Below, in pieces: positions 1 to 6,948 of a stretch of DNA of 8,276 nucleotides. Every line of letters begins with the position of its first letter. The stretch's first letter is position 1. Source of the stretch: Bacteroidota bacterium (lineage in GTDB: Bacteria > Bacteroidota > Bacteroidia > B-17B0 > Aurantibacillaceae); the NCBI GenBank assembly GCA_025359355.1, contig JANYGR010000063.1, positions 1 to 8,276 on the forward strand, written 5' to 3'. The position numbers and the translations under genes were made by a program. Below the pieces are notes generated by a model. The model had not been told where the DNA came from and searched no databases. It saw only the letters and a program-made list of their open reading frames with translations.

Positions 1-309
1 GTTTATAAATTGATACATGTACTCGAAAGTACGAATGCTGTTATGTATGGCGAACAAACGAGCGACAACGAAAGAGATGAAGATACCCAACATTTGTTAG
101 CGTATAAAAATCAAATGATTGAACGTGGTTATCACTGCGAAACACAATTAGGGTTTGGCAGCCCTAAAACAGTCATTCCAAAATTAGTTGCTGATGCTGA
201 TTTATTAGTCATGGGTACGCACGGCCACACTACGCTAAAAGACTTGTTATTTGGGACAACCGTAGAGCGTGTACGCCATAATATTACCATTCCTTTGGTG
301 TTGGTTTAG
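1..309 (+). CDS. Universal stress protein (UspA family), C-terminal part, 5' end outside window
   Basis: This is the C-terminal part of a universal stress protein, a small cytoplasmic nucleotide-binding alpha/beta fold linked to stress and starvation survival. The frame is open from base 1 (V-Y-K-L-I-H-V-L-E), so the TTG at 10 is most likely an internal codon and not the start. The first visible residues look like the second strand of the fold, which suggests a few tens of N-terminal residues are missing, or a whole first domain if it is a tandem Usp. The family's ATP-binding signature G-2X-G-9X-G-(S/T) is intact at 214-261 (GTHG, nine residues, then GTT). The protein ends in a hydrophobic IPLVLV strand, a normal Usp end. 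It is an ATP-binding type by motif; its specific role cannot be told. GC is about 40% by hand count, unlike the AT-rich gene that follows. Confidence 0.9.
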   Translation, partial: VYKLIHVLESTNAVMYGEQTSDNERDEDTQHLLAYKNQMIERGYHCETQLGFGSPKTVIPKLVADADLLVMGTHGHTTLKDLLFGTTVERVRHNITIPLVLV

Positions 310-363
310 GGTTATTATAATAGAAATAAGTTATATTTATGTTGAGATAAAGCCTAAATAAAG

Positions 364-912
364 ATGTACTCAATAGTTGATATATACAAAACTGATAAAA
401 AAATAGTAGTGACTATTAAACCTAATAAATCAATTATGTATAAAGTGATTGTTTTAGTAATGTCAGCATTTATCATTGTATTGCCAATCTTGACATCAAT
501 TGTATTATTAACAAATCAAATTAAGTCTGGCTATGAAGTACTCGCTGTAGCTATTGTAAGTGTAATTCTTTTAATATTTATATATAAACATTTAAGAGCA
601 ACTTTTAGCAAAGAAATACTTGTTATAGAAGATAATAAATTTAGTTACAATAATAGTTTTTTTGGTTTGGGTAAATATTTTGACTCAAATTGTAATAGAA
701 TAAAAAGCTTTAAATATGTAGGCTACGCTCAACAAACAAAGCACCCATTACAAATTAAAGGGGATGTATTAGGTTTTGGAACTCAACAAGGAGAAGTTGA
801 ATATCTTAATCAAGTTGGTACAATGATACTTGCCACTGAATTTGAAGTTTTAAAATTTGGTATCGATGTTGACGAAGAAGATTATTTAAAAATAAAATAT
901 TTGTTAAAATAA
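364..912 (+). CDS. Unrecognised membrane protein, two TM segments plus soluble C-terminal domain
   Basis: I do not recognise this 182-residue protein with confidence. It has a short polar N-terminus (1-27), a hydrophobic segment at about 28-50, a short polar loop (51-58), a second hydrophobic segment at about 59-74, and then a soluble C-terminal domain of about 105 residues. This is a membrane hairpin with both ends on the same side. The C-terminal part alternates beta-like stretches (about 83-96 and 108-160) and ends in a short acidic helix-like segment, which resembles small PH-like membrane proteins in layout; that is inference only. There is no signal peptidase site and no lipobox. The start is ATG after an A-rich leader without a Shine-Dalgarno sequence. 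The stop is 4 bp before the next gene, so the two are probably co-transcribed. GC is about 26% by hand count against about 40% in the stress-protein gene upstream, which may mean transfer or relaxed composition. Confidence 0.7.
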   Translation: MYSIVDIYKTDKKIVVTIKPNKSIMYKVIVLVMSAFIIVLPILTSIVLLTNQIKSGYEVLAVAIVSVILLIFIYKHLRATFSKEILVIEDNKFSYNNSFFGLGKYFDSNCNRIKSFKYVGYAQQTKHPLQIKGDVLGFGTQQGEVEYLNQVGTMILATEFEVLKFGIDVDEEDYLKIKYLLK

Positions 913-916
913 AGCA

Positions 917-1396
917 ATGCCAAAAATTGAACTGACAACATCTATTAAATCAACGATTGAAATTTGTTTCGATTTGTCAACGAGTATTGATTTACATAAA
1001 CTATCAACTTCACATACAAATGAGCATGCAATTGCTGGCACTACAAGTGGATTGATAAAGATGAATGAATTAGTAACATGGGAGGCAATTCATTTCGGAA
1101 TAAGACAACAATTAACTTCTAAAATCACTGCCTACGAAAAGCCTTTTCATTTCAGGGATGAACAAGTTAAAGGAGCATTTAAGTCGATTAAACACAATCA
1201 TTATTTTGAAAATAATGGTAACGAAATTATTATGAAAGATGTTTTTGAATTTGAATCCCCATACGGAGTATTCGGAGAATTATTTAATAAATTGATTCTA
1301 ACTAAGTATTTAACCAAATTTTTAATTGTACGAAATAATCTTATTAAGGATTTTGCTGAATCAGAAAAATGGAAAACAATACTGAATGAAAAATAA
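917..1396 (+). CDS. SRPBCC (START-like) family protein
   Basis: This 159-residue protein has the length and sequence of a single-domain SRPBCC protein, the helix-grip fold that binds hydrophobic ligands in a deep cavity. It belongs to the subgroup often labelled as a cell division inhibitor or coenzyme Q-binding-like protein; those names are not firm functions. Visible landmarks are an N-terminal strand (IELTTSI), the block at 50-67 with VTWEAIHFG followed by QQLT, the FKSIKHNHYF block at 88-97, a D-x-FEFESPYGVFG block at 108-120, and a C-terminal helix with RNNLIKDFAE near 137-146. All match the subgroup closely, so the gene looks intact. No catalytic residues are known for it. It has no signal peptide or membrane segment, so it should be cytoplasmic. 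It starts 4 bp after the preceding gene and converges on the YdeI-like gene. GC is about 29% by hand count. Confidence 0.88.
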   Translation: MPKIELTTSIKSTIEICFDLSTSIDLHKLSTSHTNEHAIAGTTSGLIKMNELVTWEAIHFGIRQQLTSKITAYEKPFHFRDEQVKGAFKSIKHNHYFENNGNEIIMKDVFEFESPYGVFGELFNKLILTKYLTKFLIVRNNLIKDFAESEKWKTILNEK

Positions 1397-1418
1397 TTGT
1401 TTTCCTATTAATTTTTTA

Positions 1419-1922
1419 TTAATCCTTCCCCAACATTCTTCTGAAATTTTCTTTACCTAAAGGAATTTTTTTTAAGTTGGAAATTAGTAAAAAGGCTCGT
1501 TCTATTCGTAATTGTTGACTTTTTACGGTGGCAACATAATTTAACACATAACGTTTTACAGATGGTGGTAATACATCAAAACGATGTTTACCTTCCATAT
1601 CTTGTTTCAAAAGCTCTGCTAATTCTTCTGGCATATCGGCGCCATACTCACTGACATCTTCGGTTAAGGTTACATTTACTTCGTCGTCTTTTGTGACACC
1701 AAGTTCTTTCATTCGCTTGGTACTAATAGTAATATATGCTTTGCCTTCGCCTAACGCAACTAATCCTGCGGGGTAGGTTAGTTGTTGGTTTACATTGCAA
1801 AGTAAACGTTTAGCCCCAATGCCGCCAATTTTAGTTACCACCTGTTTAGGGATTTCTAAATAATGCATTCCTTTCAAATGCTTTAAAACGCCTATCGTTG
1901 TTGTAAAAGAAAGCGGTTTCAT
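1419..1922 (-). CDS. YdeI/OmpD-associated (OmdA) family protein with DUF1905 domain
   Basis: This 167-residue protein has the two-part layout of DUF1905 plus YdeI/OmdA proteins. The N-terminal beta-rich domain (about 1-85) opens with MKPLSFTTTI, contains the strand Y-L-E-I-P and a central G-E-G-K-A-Y-I-T-I-S segment, and continues into KDDEVNVTLTED. The C-terminal helical domain (about 100-165) has P-E-E-L-A-E-L-L, then F-D-V-L-P-P-S-V-K-R-Y-V-L-N-Y-V and R-I-E-R-A, as in the bacteriocin-protection YdeI/OmpD-associated family. Homologues have been tied to resistance to cationic peptides or porin-linked phenotypes, but the biochemical role is unknown. The protein is probably cytoplasmic, with no signal peptide. 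It is the last gene of a leftward group, starting 28 bp after the flavin reductase gene, so it is probably translated from the same transcript. Its length is normal and it looks intact. Confidence 0.82.
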   Translation of the reverse strand: MKPLSFTTTIGVLKHLKGMHYLEIPKQVVTKIGGIGAKRLLCNVNQQLTYPAGLVALGEGKAYITISTKRMKELGVTKDDEVNVTLTEDVSEYGADMPEELAELLKQDMEGKHRFDVLPPSVKRYVLNYVATVKSQQLRIERAFLLISNLKKIPLGKENFRRMLGKD

Positions 1923-1950
1923 GTTTTAAATAAATGAATTTATAAAACGA

Positions 1951-2796
1951 TTAACCTAATAATACACACCAAGCTTCTTTTACTTTATGAAGTTCTAACA
2001 AGGTTTTAGCAAACGCATGTCTTTCATTTTCAGTATTTATTTTTTGAGAAATTGTTTGATTGAATGTTTTAATCTCTTCGGCATTAGGTAATATCTCTAT
2101 GTTTCCGAGTTGCCCTAAATTGTTTCCTGTTAAAATAGAACTGTGTTTGATGTGTTCAGGAATAACATCAATGCCAATACCAATGGTTGTAATTGGTTTT
2201 TCAATTTCAAATAATGCGTCGCCATGAGCTCTGCAATACCAGTTGCCTCCCATGCGCGCCACTAAATCTATTTTTTGTTGATCAATTAATTTCTTGTCAT
2301 CAAGTACTGCTTCCGAAATATGAATTTTTACAATTTCACACATCACTAAATTACAATTACCAATTTCTTTTACTTCAAACACTTTGCATTCCAATTGTAC
2401 AGGGCTTTCCTTTACACGCATTGGTTTCACTAAGTCGGATGGAATAGGAGTGAAGCCTGCTTTTACAAATTCACTCGTGCCTTTAGGATAGGGACTACTA
2501 GCCAAACTCATTTGATGCACCATGCTATAATCAACAATATTAATAACACACTCGGGCACTTCTTTGATATTCAAATGCGTGTCTTTAGCCTGCCCTGTTT
2601 TTCCACTTAAGTTTGGCGAAAAAATAGCGATAGGAGGCTTCGCAGAAAATACATTAAAAAAACTAAAGGGAGCAAGATTATGGTTACCAGCAGCATCCAC
2701 AGTACTTGCAAAGCAAATAGGACGAGGGCCAACAGCGCCTAATAAGTATTGATGTAAAAGTGGAATGGGTGTTTCGCTTGGAATGATGGATAACAT
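1951..2796 (-). CDS. Flavin reductase-like domain protein (FMN-binding)
   Basis: This 281-residue protein belongs to the flavin reductase-like family (split-barrel FMN-binding fold, DIM6/NTAB group). The family signature is clear near the N-terminus: GPRPICFAST at 23-32, then G-N-H-N-L-A-P-F-S-F-F-N at 37-48, which form the FMN-binding strand and loop. The domain runs to about residue 190 and is followed by a C-terminal extension (about 190-281, helix-rich) seen in the longer Bacteroidota members. Members use NAD(P)H to reduce flavin, or bind FMN and act on small substrates; the substrate here cannot be read. There is no signal peptide, so it is probably cytoplasmic. It lies 42 bp downstream of the FAD oxidoreductase gene and 28 bp upstream of the YdeI-like gene, all leftward, which suggests one operon. 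The ATG start is supported by the conserved distance to the signature. Confidence 0.88.
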   Translation of the reverse strand: MLSIIPSETPIPLLHQYLLGAVGPRPICFASTVDAAGNHNLAPFSFFNVFSAKPPIAIFSPNLSGKTGQAKDTHLNIKEVPECVINIVDYSMVHQMSLASSPYPKGTSEFVKAGFTPIPSDLVKPMRVKESPVQLECKVFEVKEIGNCNLVMCEIVKIHISEAVLDDKKLIDQQKIDLVARMGGNWYCRAHGDALFEIEKPITTIGIGIDVIPEHIKHSSILTGNNLGQLGNIEILPNAEEIKTFNQTISQKINTENERHAFAKTLLELHKVKEAWCVLLG

Positions 2797-2838
2797 TTGA
2801 GAAGAATTTAATTTAATAGTTATTGTTGATCGTTTAGT

Positions 2839-4356
2839 TTACGAAGGATTTTTTATTTTTTCAATTAAGTAGGGGTCGCCTAACACATCACTACACGTAA
2901 CAACCGAACTTACGGTTACGCCCATAATACCGTGTAAATTGAGGTTTTGGCCTGTTAGAAATAAATTACTAATTTTTGTGCGAGGTGTAATAAATGATTT
3001 CAATGGTTCGGTATAATCTTTTACAATCCCATATAAACTGCCATCTCTGGAGCCAATATAATCTCGGTAAGTAATTGGAGAAGCTGTTGTGTATGACTGA
3101 ATTTTAGAGCGGGTTCCGGGTAAACGCATTTCTAAAACATCTAATATTTTTTCTGCTTTTTCTATTTTAAACGCTTCGTAATCGTCGCCTCTGTAATTAA
3201 TATTATTTGGAATTATGCTTTTTGTGTTTTCCCATTTGGCACATTCCTCATAACGCATATAGGCTAATACCGTAAAGTTTTCAGTAAAATTAGGGTTTCT
3301 GGAGCTTGTGGTAGTAAATAAGCCTATAGTTTCTGGCCATGTTTTTTCGGTATAATTTCCACCTGTCCAAATATCAGGTGCCATACAATGGTAAATGTTG
3401 TGATTGTAATGTGGCATCGCTTCCGGTTTTACAACCGCATTCACTAAAAACGAGGACACTGAATTTTCTAAACTATGTATTCTATTTCTATATGCAGTTC
3501 GTATATGCGGACCTTCAATCATATCAAGGGTTTTACTAAGGTCTATACCTGATATGAAAGTTTTTCCTTCGATGCGATCGCCATTTGTCAGTTCAACAGA
3601 TTCTATTTCACTGCCATTAAAATGAAAGTTTTTTGCTTCGCTATAATTCAAAATTTCGCCGCCTAATTTTTTAATATTAGTGCTTAATATTTTTGCTATT
3701 TGCGAACTGCCATCAATACATCTGTAAGAACTTTGTATATAAGAATCAACTACTAATGCATGAACATAAAAAGGTGTTTTATCTTCTGAACCTGCATATA
3801 GCATGTTACTACCGCCAATTACTTGTTGTAGTTTAGGATCTTTAAAAATAGAATTGATAACACTTCTCGAATCTATTTGTAAATGCCAAGCAGCTGTAAT
3901 ATCTTTTTTTTCGCTCGATAAATTGTATAATGGAAAAGAAGCACATACTTCTTTTATTTTTTTAATGTATGTATTTAAGTTCTCTCTTTCATGAGGAAAT
4001 AGTTGCGAGAGTTGTTCTACAAAATTATTGTAGCCTTGCGCATGAGGATAGAGTTGTTTATCGTCTTTAAAAGAAATGACATCGTAGCCGTTTTGGTCTA
4101 ATTTCTGAAGTTTTAATTCTTTCATTAAACCAAAATAGTTGAAATACGTATTAAGGTTTTGCCCCTCGTCTAAGCCACCTAGGTAATGAACGCCTGTTTC
4201 AAAAATAGTTTTATCTCTACTGTAAATTTGTAAAGATCCTCCAATTTGTCTGTTTTTTTCAAGTACGCAAACACGCTTACCTTCTTTGGCTAAAATATAA
4301 GCACAGCAAAGTCCGCCCATACCACTTCCTATTATAACCACATCGTACTTTGCCAT
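2839..4356 (-). CDS. FAD-dependent oxidoreductase, phytoene desaturase / CrtISO / retinol saturase-like
   Basis: This 505-residue flavoprotein belongs to the CrtI/CrtISO/RetSat superfamily, whose members desaturate, isomerise or saturate polyene chains. The N-terminal Rossmann motif is perfect: G10-S-G12-M-G-G15, followed by the ribose-binding acid E33 at the end of VCVLEKN and the G39-G40-S-L segment. The C-terminal FAD-binding block NLFLTGQNLNLHGIMGVTVS spans about 464-483 and is closest in style to all-trans-retinol 13,14-reductase (RetSat-like) proteins. Bacteroidota commonly carry such a gene, and some related ones sit in pigment clusters, but no carotenoid or aryl-polyene gene is visible here, so the substrate is unknown. 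There is no clear signal peptide; the N-terminal hydrophobic stretch is the dinucleotide-binding strand. It is the first gene of a leftward operon with a flavin reductase and a YdeI-like gene, and is divergent from the DUF5686 gene. Length is normal and it looks intact. Confidence 0.88.
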   Translation of the reverse strand: MAKYDVVIIGSGMGGLCCAYILAKEGKRVCVLEKNRQIGGSLQIYSRDKTIFETGVHYLGGLDEGQNLNTYFNYFGLMKELKLQKLDQNGYDVISFKDDKQLYPHAQGYNNFVEQLSQLFPHERENLNTYIKKIKEVCASFPLYNLSSEKKDITAAWHLQIDSRSVINSIFKDPKLQQVIGGSNMLYAGSEDKTPFYVHALVVDSYIQSSYRCIDGSSQIAKILSTNIKKLGGEILNYSEAKNFHFNGSEIESVELTNGDRIEGKTFISGIDLSKTLDMIEGPHIRTAYRNRIHSLENSVSSFLVNAVVKPEAMPHYNHNIYHCMAPDIWTGGNYTEKTWPETIGLFTTTSSRNPNFTENFTVLAYMRYEECAKWENTKSIIPNNINYRGDDYEAFKIEKAEKILDVLEMRLPGTRSKIQSYTTASPITYRDYIGSRDGSLYGIVKDYTEPLKSFITPRTKISNLFLTGQNLNLHGIMGVTVSSVVTCSDVLGDPYLIEKIKNPS

Positions 4357-4446
4357 AAGTTAATTAACACCAATGATATAAAAATTTCACATAATAAATG
4401 GTAAGAATTTATCAGTTATTGTTAAATTTAAGGGTTACTAAAAATA
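4357..4446. promoter_or_regulatory. Divergent intergenic region, probable promoters for both directions
   Basis: This 90-bp AT-rich spacer separates the leftward oxidoreductase operon from the rightward DUF5686-lptB pair, so both promoters should lie here or just inside the genes. It contains two perfect 10-bp palindromes: GTTAATTAAC at 4359-4368, two bases upstream of the leftward ATG, and TTAAATTTAA at 4422-4431, 15 bp before the rightward ATG. The sequence TAAATTTA at 4423-4430 is one base off the Bacteroidota -7 box TAnnTTTG, but no TTG stands at the right distance upstream. The promoter role is therefore inferred from gene layout and not from a full motif. Confidence 0.4.
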
Positions 4447-6909
4447 ATGAAAAAACACGTACCCTATATTCTCTTTCTTTTTTTAATAAGTTTCGTGTCT
4501 TCTGCTCAAAACTATACTATTACAGGTAAAGTATTTGATGTAGATACCAAAGAGCCATTGCCATTTGTACCTGTGTTGATAAAGGGAACTACTGTTGGTG
4601 GGACGAGTGATTTTGATGGTAAATTCAGTATTAAAACTTCTAAAACAGGCGATTCTATTGTGGCTTCGTATATGGGTTATAAAAGAACCGTGCGTGCTAT
4701 AAAACAAGGAATTAATCAGGAGATTAATATGCCTATGACTTTAGAGGGCGTTAATTTAATAGAAGTAGTTATTAAGCCTGGAGAAAATCCAGCCCATCGT
4801 ATTATCAGAAATGTGATTGCTAATAAAAACAAAAATGATAAAAGCCATTTAAAAGCCTATCAATACGAAACCTACAATAAAGTAGAGTTTGATTTGAATC
4901 GCATACCGAAAGAAATGCGTGAACGTAAATTATTTAAACCCGTTAAATTTATTTTTGATAATGTAGATAGCGTAAATTCGGATGAAAAACCTTCGTTGCC
5001 AATTTTCATTATCGAATCTCTTTCTGATTTTTATTATCACAAAAATCCTACATTAAAAAAAGAAGTTATTAAAGCCAGTAAAATAACAGGCATGGAAAAT
5101 ACGAGTATTTCTGCGGTAATGGGAGATATGTATCAAAATATTAATATTTATGACAACAATGTTTTAGTATTCAATAAGCAATTTACGAGTCCCATTTCTG
5201 ATAACGGCTTCTTTTATTATAAATATTATTTAGAGGATAGTTTATTTATTGGTAATACATGGTGTTATCATATCCGTTTTAAATCCAAACGCACTCAAGA
5301 GTTATGTTTTAGTGGTAATATGTGGATTGCCGATTCTACATGGGCTATTAAGCGCTTGGAAATGAGCATTCCTAAAGATGCAAATATTAATTTTATCAAT
5401 GCGGCTAATATTGTGCAAGAGTATAATAGAGTAGACAGCGCTTGGATGTTAAGTAAAGATCGATTGATCATTGACTTTGCGCTAAATCCCAATAAAATAG
5501 GAATATATGGACGTAAAACTACTTCGTATAAAAACTTTGAAATTAATAAACCAAAAGAATCAAAGTTTTATGAGTTTGGCGATAAAATTGTAGTGGATGA
5601 TTCAGCCTCTCTTAAAACAGCAGCATTTTGGGACACTAACAGACATGATAGTTTGTCTTCGCGTGAACGAAAAATTTATCACATGATTGATACGATTAAA
5701 TCATTACCGGTGTACAAAACTTGGGTTGATATCTTAACTCTTTTTGTATCGGGTTATAAGGAAGTTAATAATTTTGAGATCGGACCTTATTATAATTTGG
5801 TGAGTTATAATCGCATCGAAGGAATGCGTTTGAGGTTTGGAGGCAGAACGAGTACAAAGTTCAGTAAATGGTATCAACTCGAAGGCTATGTGGCTTATGG
5901 TACAAAAGATGAGAGGTATAAATATAGTTTAGGATTTAAAACATTTGTCAGCAAGAAAAAGCACCGTTCTATGGTAGGAATGAATTTTAAAAGTGATTAT
6001 GAAATTTTAGGACAAAGTCAAAATGGTTTTTCTCAGGATAATATTTTTGCTTCTTTATTTAGGGTGAGCCCATTAACTAATTTAACACGTGTAGATAATG
6101 TGACTGCTTGGTTTGATAGAGATTGGATTGATGGGTTGTCCTCTCGTATTTCCTTAGTAGGAAGAACAATTACGCCTTTAGCTATAAATGGTTATCGTTA
6201 TTATAAGCATGATGGTAGTATTGCTACTAAAGAAAACATAAAAAACACAGAAGTGAAAATTAATGTACGTTTCGCATTTAAAGAGAAATTTATTAATGGT
6301 GATTTCAGGCGAATCAGTTTAGGAACTAAATGGCCTGTTCTTCAGGTTACTTATTCAAAGTCCTTACAAGATGCTTTTAGAGGTGAGTATGATTATCAAA
6401 AAGTTGTATTTAAATTGAGTGATCGTATCAGGTTAGTTTCATTGTTAGGTTATACAGATTATACGGCAGAGATTGGACAAATATTTGGTGCAGTTCCTTA
6501 TCCATTAATGGAATTGCACGGAGGTAATGAAACCTATGTGTATGATCAATTATCTTATAACATGATGAAGTATTATGAATTTGCCAGTGATAGGTATGCA
6601 GCTGTAGGATTCTTCCATCACTTTGAAGGATTATTATTTAATAAAGTACCTTTACTTAAAAAACTGAAATGGCGTGAAGTAGTTACGGCTAAAGCATTAT
6701 GGGGAACAGTAAATGATAGAAATAGAAGAACGATGATATTCCCTTCTTCCCTTCATGCCTTAGGTAACGAGCCATATATTGAAATGAGTGCTGGGATTGA
6801 AAATATTTTTAAAATATTTAGAGTGGATGCCTTATGGCGAACAACATACAAAAGAGCTAGTTTCTTTGATAATTTTGGAGTTAAATTTGGTTTTCAGTTA
6901 GCGTTTTAA
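4447..6909 (+). CDS. Outer-membrane protein, CarboxypepD-reg-like domain plus DUF5686
   Basis: This 820-residue exported protein has the standard architecture of DUF5686 / carboxypeptidase-regulatory-like proteins of Bacteroidota. A Sec signal peptide spans 1-20 (KKH, hydrophobic core, SSA cleavage site before Q21). Residues about 23-105 form a CarboxypepD-reg-like beta-sandwich, with ITGKVFD at 25-31, LPFVPVLIKGT at 38-48 and the S-D-F-D-G-K-F-S-I turn at 54-62, as in the N-terminal extension of TonB-dependent receptors. There is no sign of a receptor plug. The DUF5686 body follows; its second half (from about 430) has the alternating aromatic strands of an outer-membrane beta barrel and ends in the aromatic C-terminal strand FGVKFGFQLAF, a typical barrel terminus. 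The function is unknown. The length is typical of the family. It lies 39 bp upstream of lptB on the same strand, so an envelope-related role and co-transcription are reasonable inferences. Confidence 0.88.
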   Translation: MKKHVPYILFLFLISFVSSAQNYTITGKVFDVDTKEPLPFVPVLIKGTTVGGTSDFDGKFSIKTSKTGDSIVASYMGYKRTVRAIKQGINQEINMPMTLEGVNLIEVVIKPGENPAHRIIRNVIANKNKNDKSHLKAYQYETYNKVEFDLNRIPKEMRERKLFKPVKFIFDNVDSVNSDEKPSLPIFIIESLSDFYYHKNPTLKKEVIKASKITGMENTSISAVMGDMYQNINIYDNNVLVFNKQFTSPISDNGFFYYKYYLEDSLFIGNTWCYHIRFKSKRTQELCFSGNMWIADSTWAIKRLEMSIPKDANINFINAANIVQEYNRVDSAWMLSKDRLIIDFALNPNKIGIYGRKTTSYKNFEINKPKESKFYEFGDKIVVDDSASLKTAAFWDTNRHDSLSSRERKIYHMIDTIKSLPVYKTWVDILTLFVSGYKEVNNFEIGPYYNLVSYNRIEGMRLRFGGRTSTKFSKWYQLEGYVAYGTKDERYKYSLGFKTFVSKKKHRSMVGMNFKSDYEILGQSQNGFSQDNIFASLFRVSPLTNLTRVDNVTAWFDRDWIDGLSSRISLVGRTITPLAINGYRYYKHDGSIATKENIKNTEVKINVRFAFKEKFINGDFRRISLGTKWPVLQVTYSKSLQDAFRGEYDYQKVVFKLSDRIRLVSLLGYTDYTAEIGQIFGAVPYPLMELHGGNETYVYDQLSYNMMKYYEFASDRYAAVGFFHHFEGLLFNKVPLLKKLKWREVVTAKALWGTVNDRNRRTMIFPSSLHALGNEPYIEMSAGIENIFKIFRVDALWRTTYKRASFFDNFGVKFGFQLAF

Positions 6910-6910
6910 A

Positions 6911-6937
6911 AAGAGACAATAGGGATTTAAGAGACAA
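6911..6937. repeat. Short direct repeat AAGAGACAA x2 in the DUF5686-lptB gap
   Basis: The 9-mer AAGAGACAA occurs at 6911-6919 and again at 6929-6937, an 18-bp period, inside the 39-bp spacer just upstream of the lptB start. The repeat is exact. It lies where a regulator or a ribosome-entry region could act, but in purine-rich leader sequence it may simply be chance. No Shine-Dalgarno core is visible between it and the ATG. Confidence 0.35.
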
Positions 6938-6948
6938 AAAAGATAAAC

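Noticed and set aside
10..12. TTG as the start codon of the stress protein
   Set aside because: The frame stays open to base 1 and the residues upstream continue the Usp fold. The protein would lack its first strand and nucleotide-binding N-terminus if it began here.
332..339. TATATTTA as a Bacteroidota -7 promoter box for the 364-912 gene
   Set aside because: It misses the final G of TAnnTTTG, and the nearest upstream TTG (301-303) is too far for a -33 element. In 26% GC sequence such near matches are expected by chance.
1407..1423. ATTAAT-TTTTT-ATTAAT inverted repeat between the convergent SRPBCC and YdeI-like genes as a terminator
   Set aside because: The 6-bp stem is made only of A-T pairs, overlaps the stop codon of the leftward gene, and is too weak to call a terminator.
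2193..2752. Two + strand open frames (2193-2447 and 2564-2752) inside the flavin reductase gene
   Set aside because: They are antisense to a strongly conserved coding region, have no recognisable domain and no initiation context; they are shadows.
3339..3994. Two + strand open frames (3339-3539 and 3803-3994) inside the FAD oxidoreductase gene
   Set aside because: Antisense to the oxidoreductase, with cysteine- and phenylalanine-rich composition typical of non-coding translation.
4483..5492. Two - strand open frames (4483-4707 and 5295-5492) inside the DUF5686 gene
   Set aside because: They are antisense to a clear signal peptide/CarboxypepD-reg and DUF5686 reading frame and have no family resemblance.
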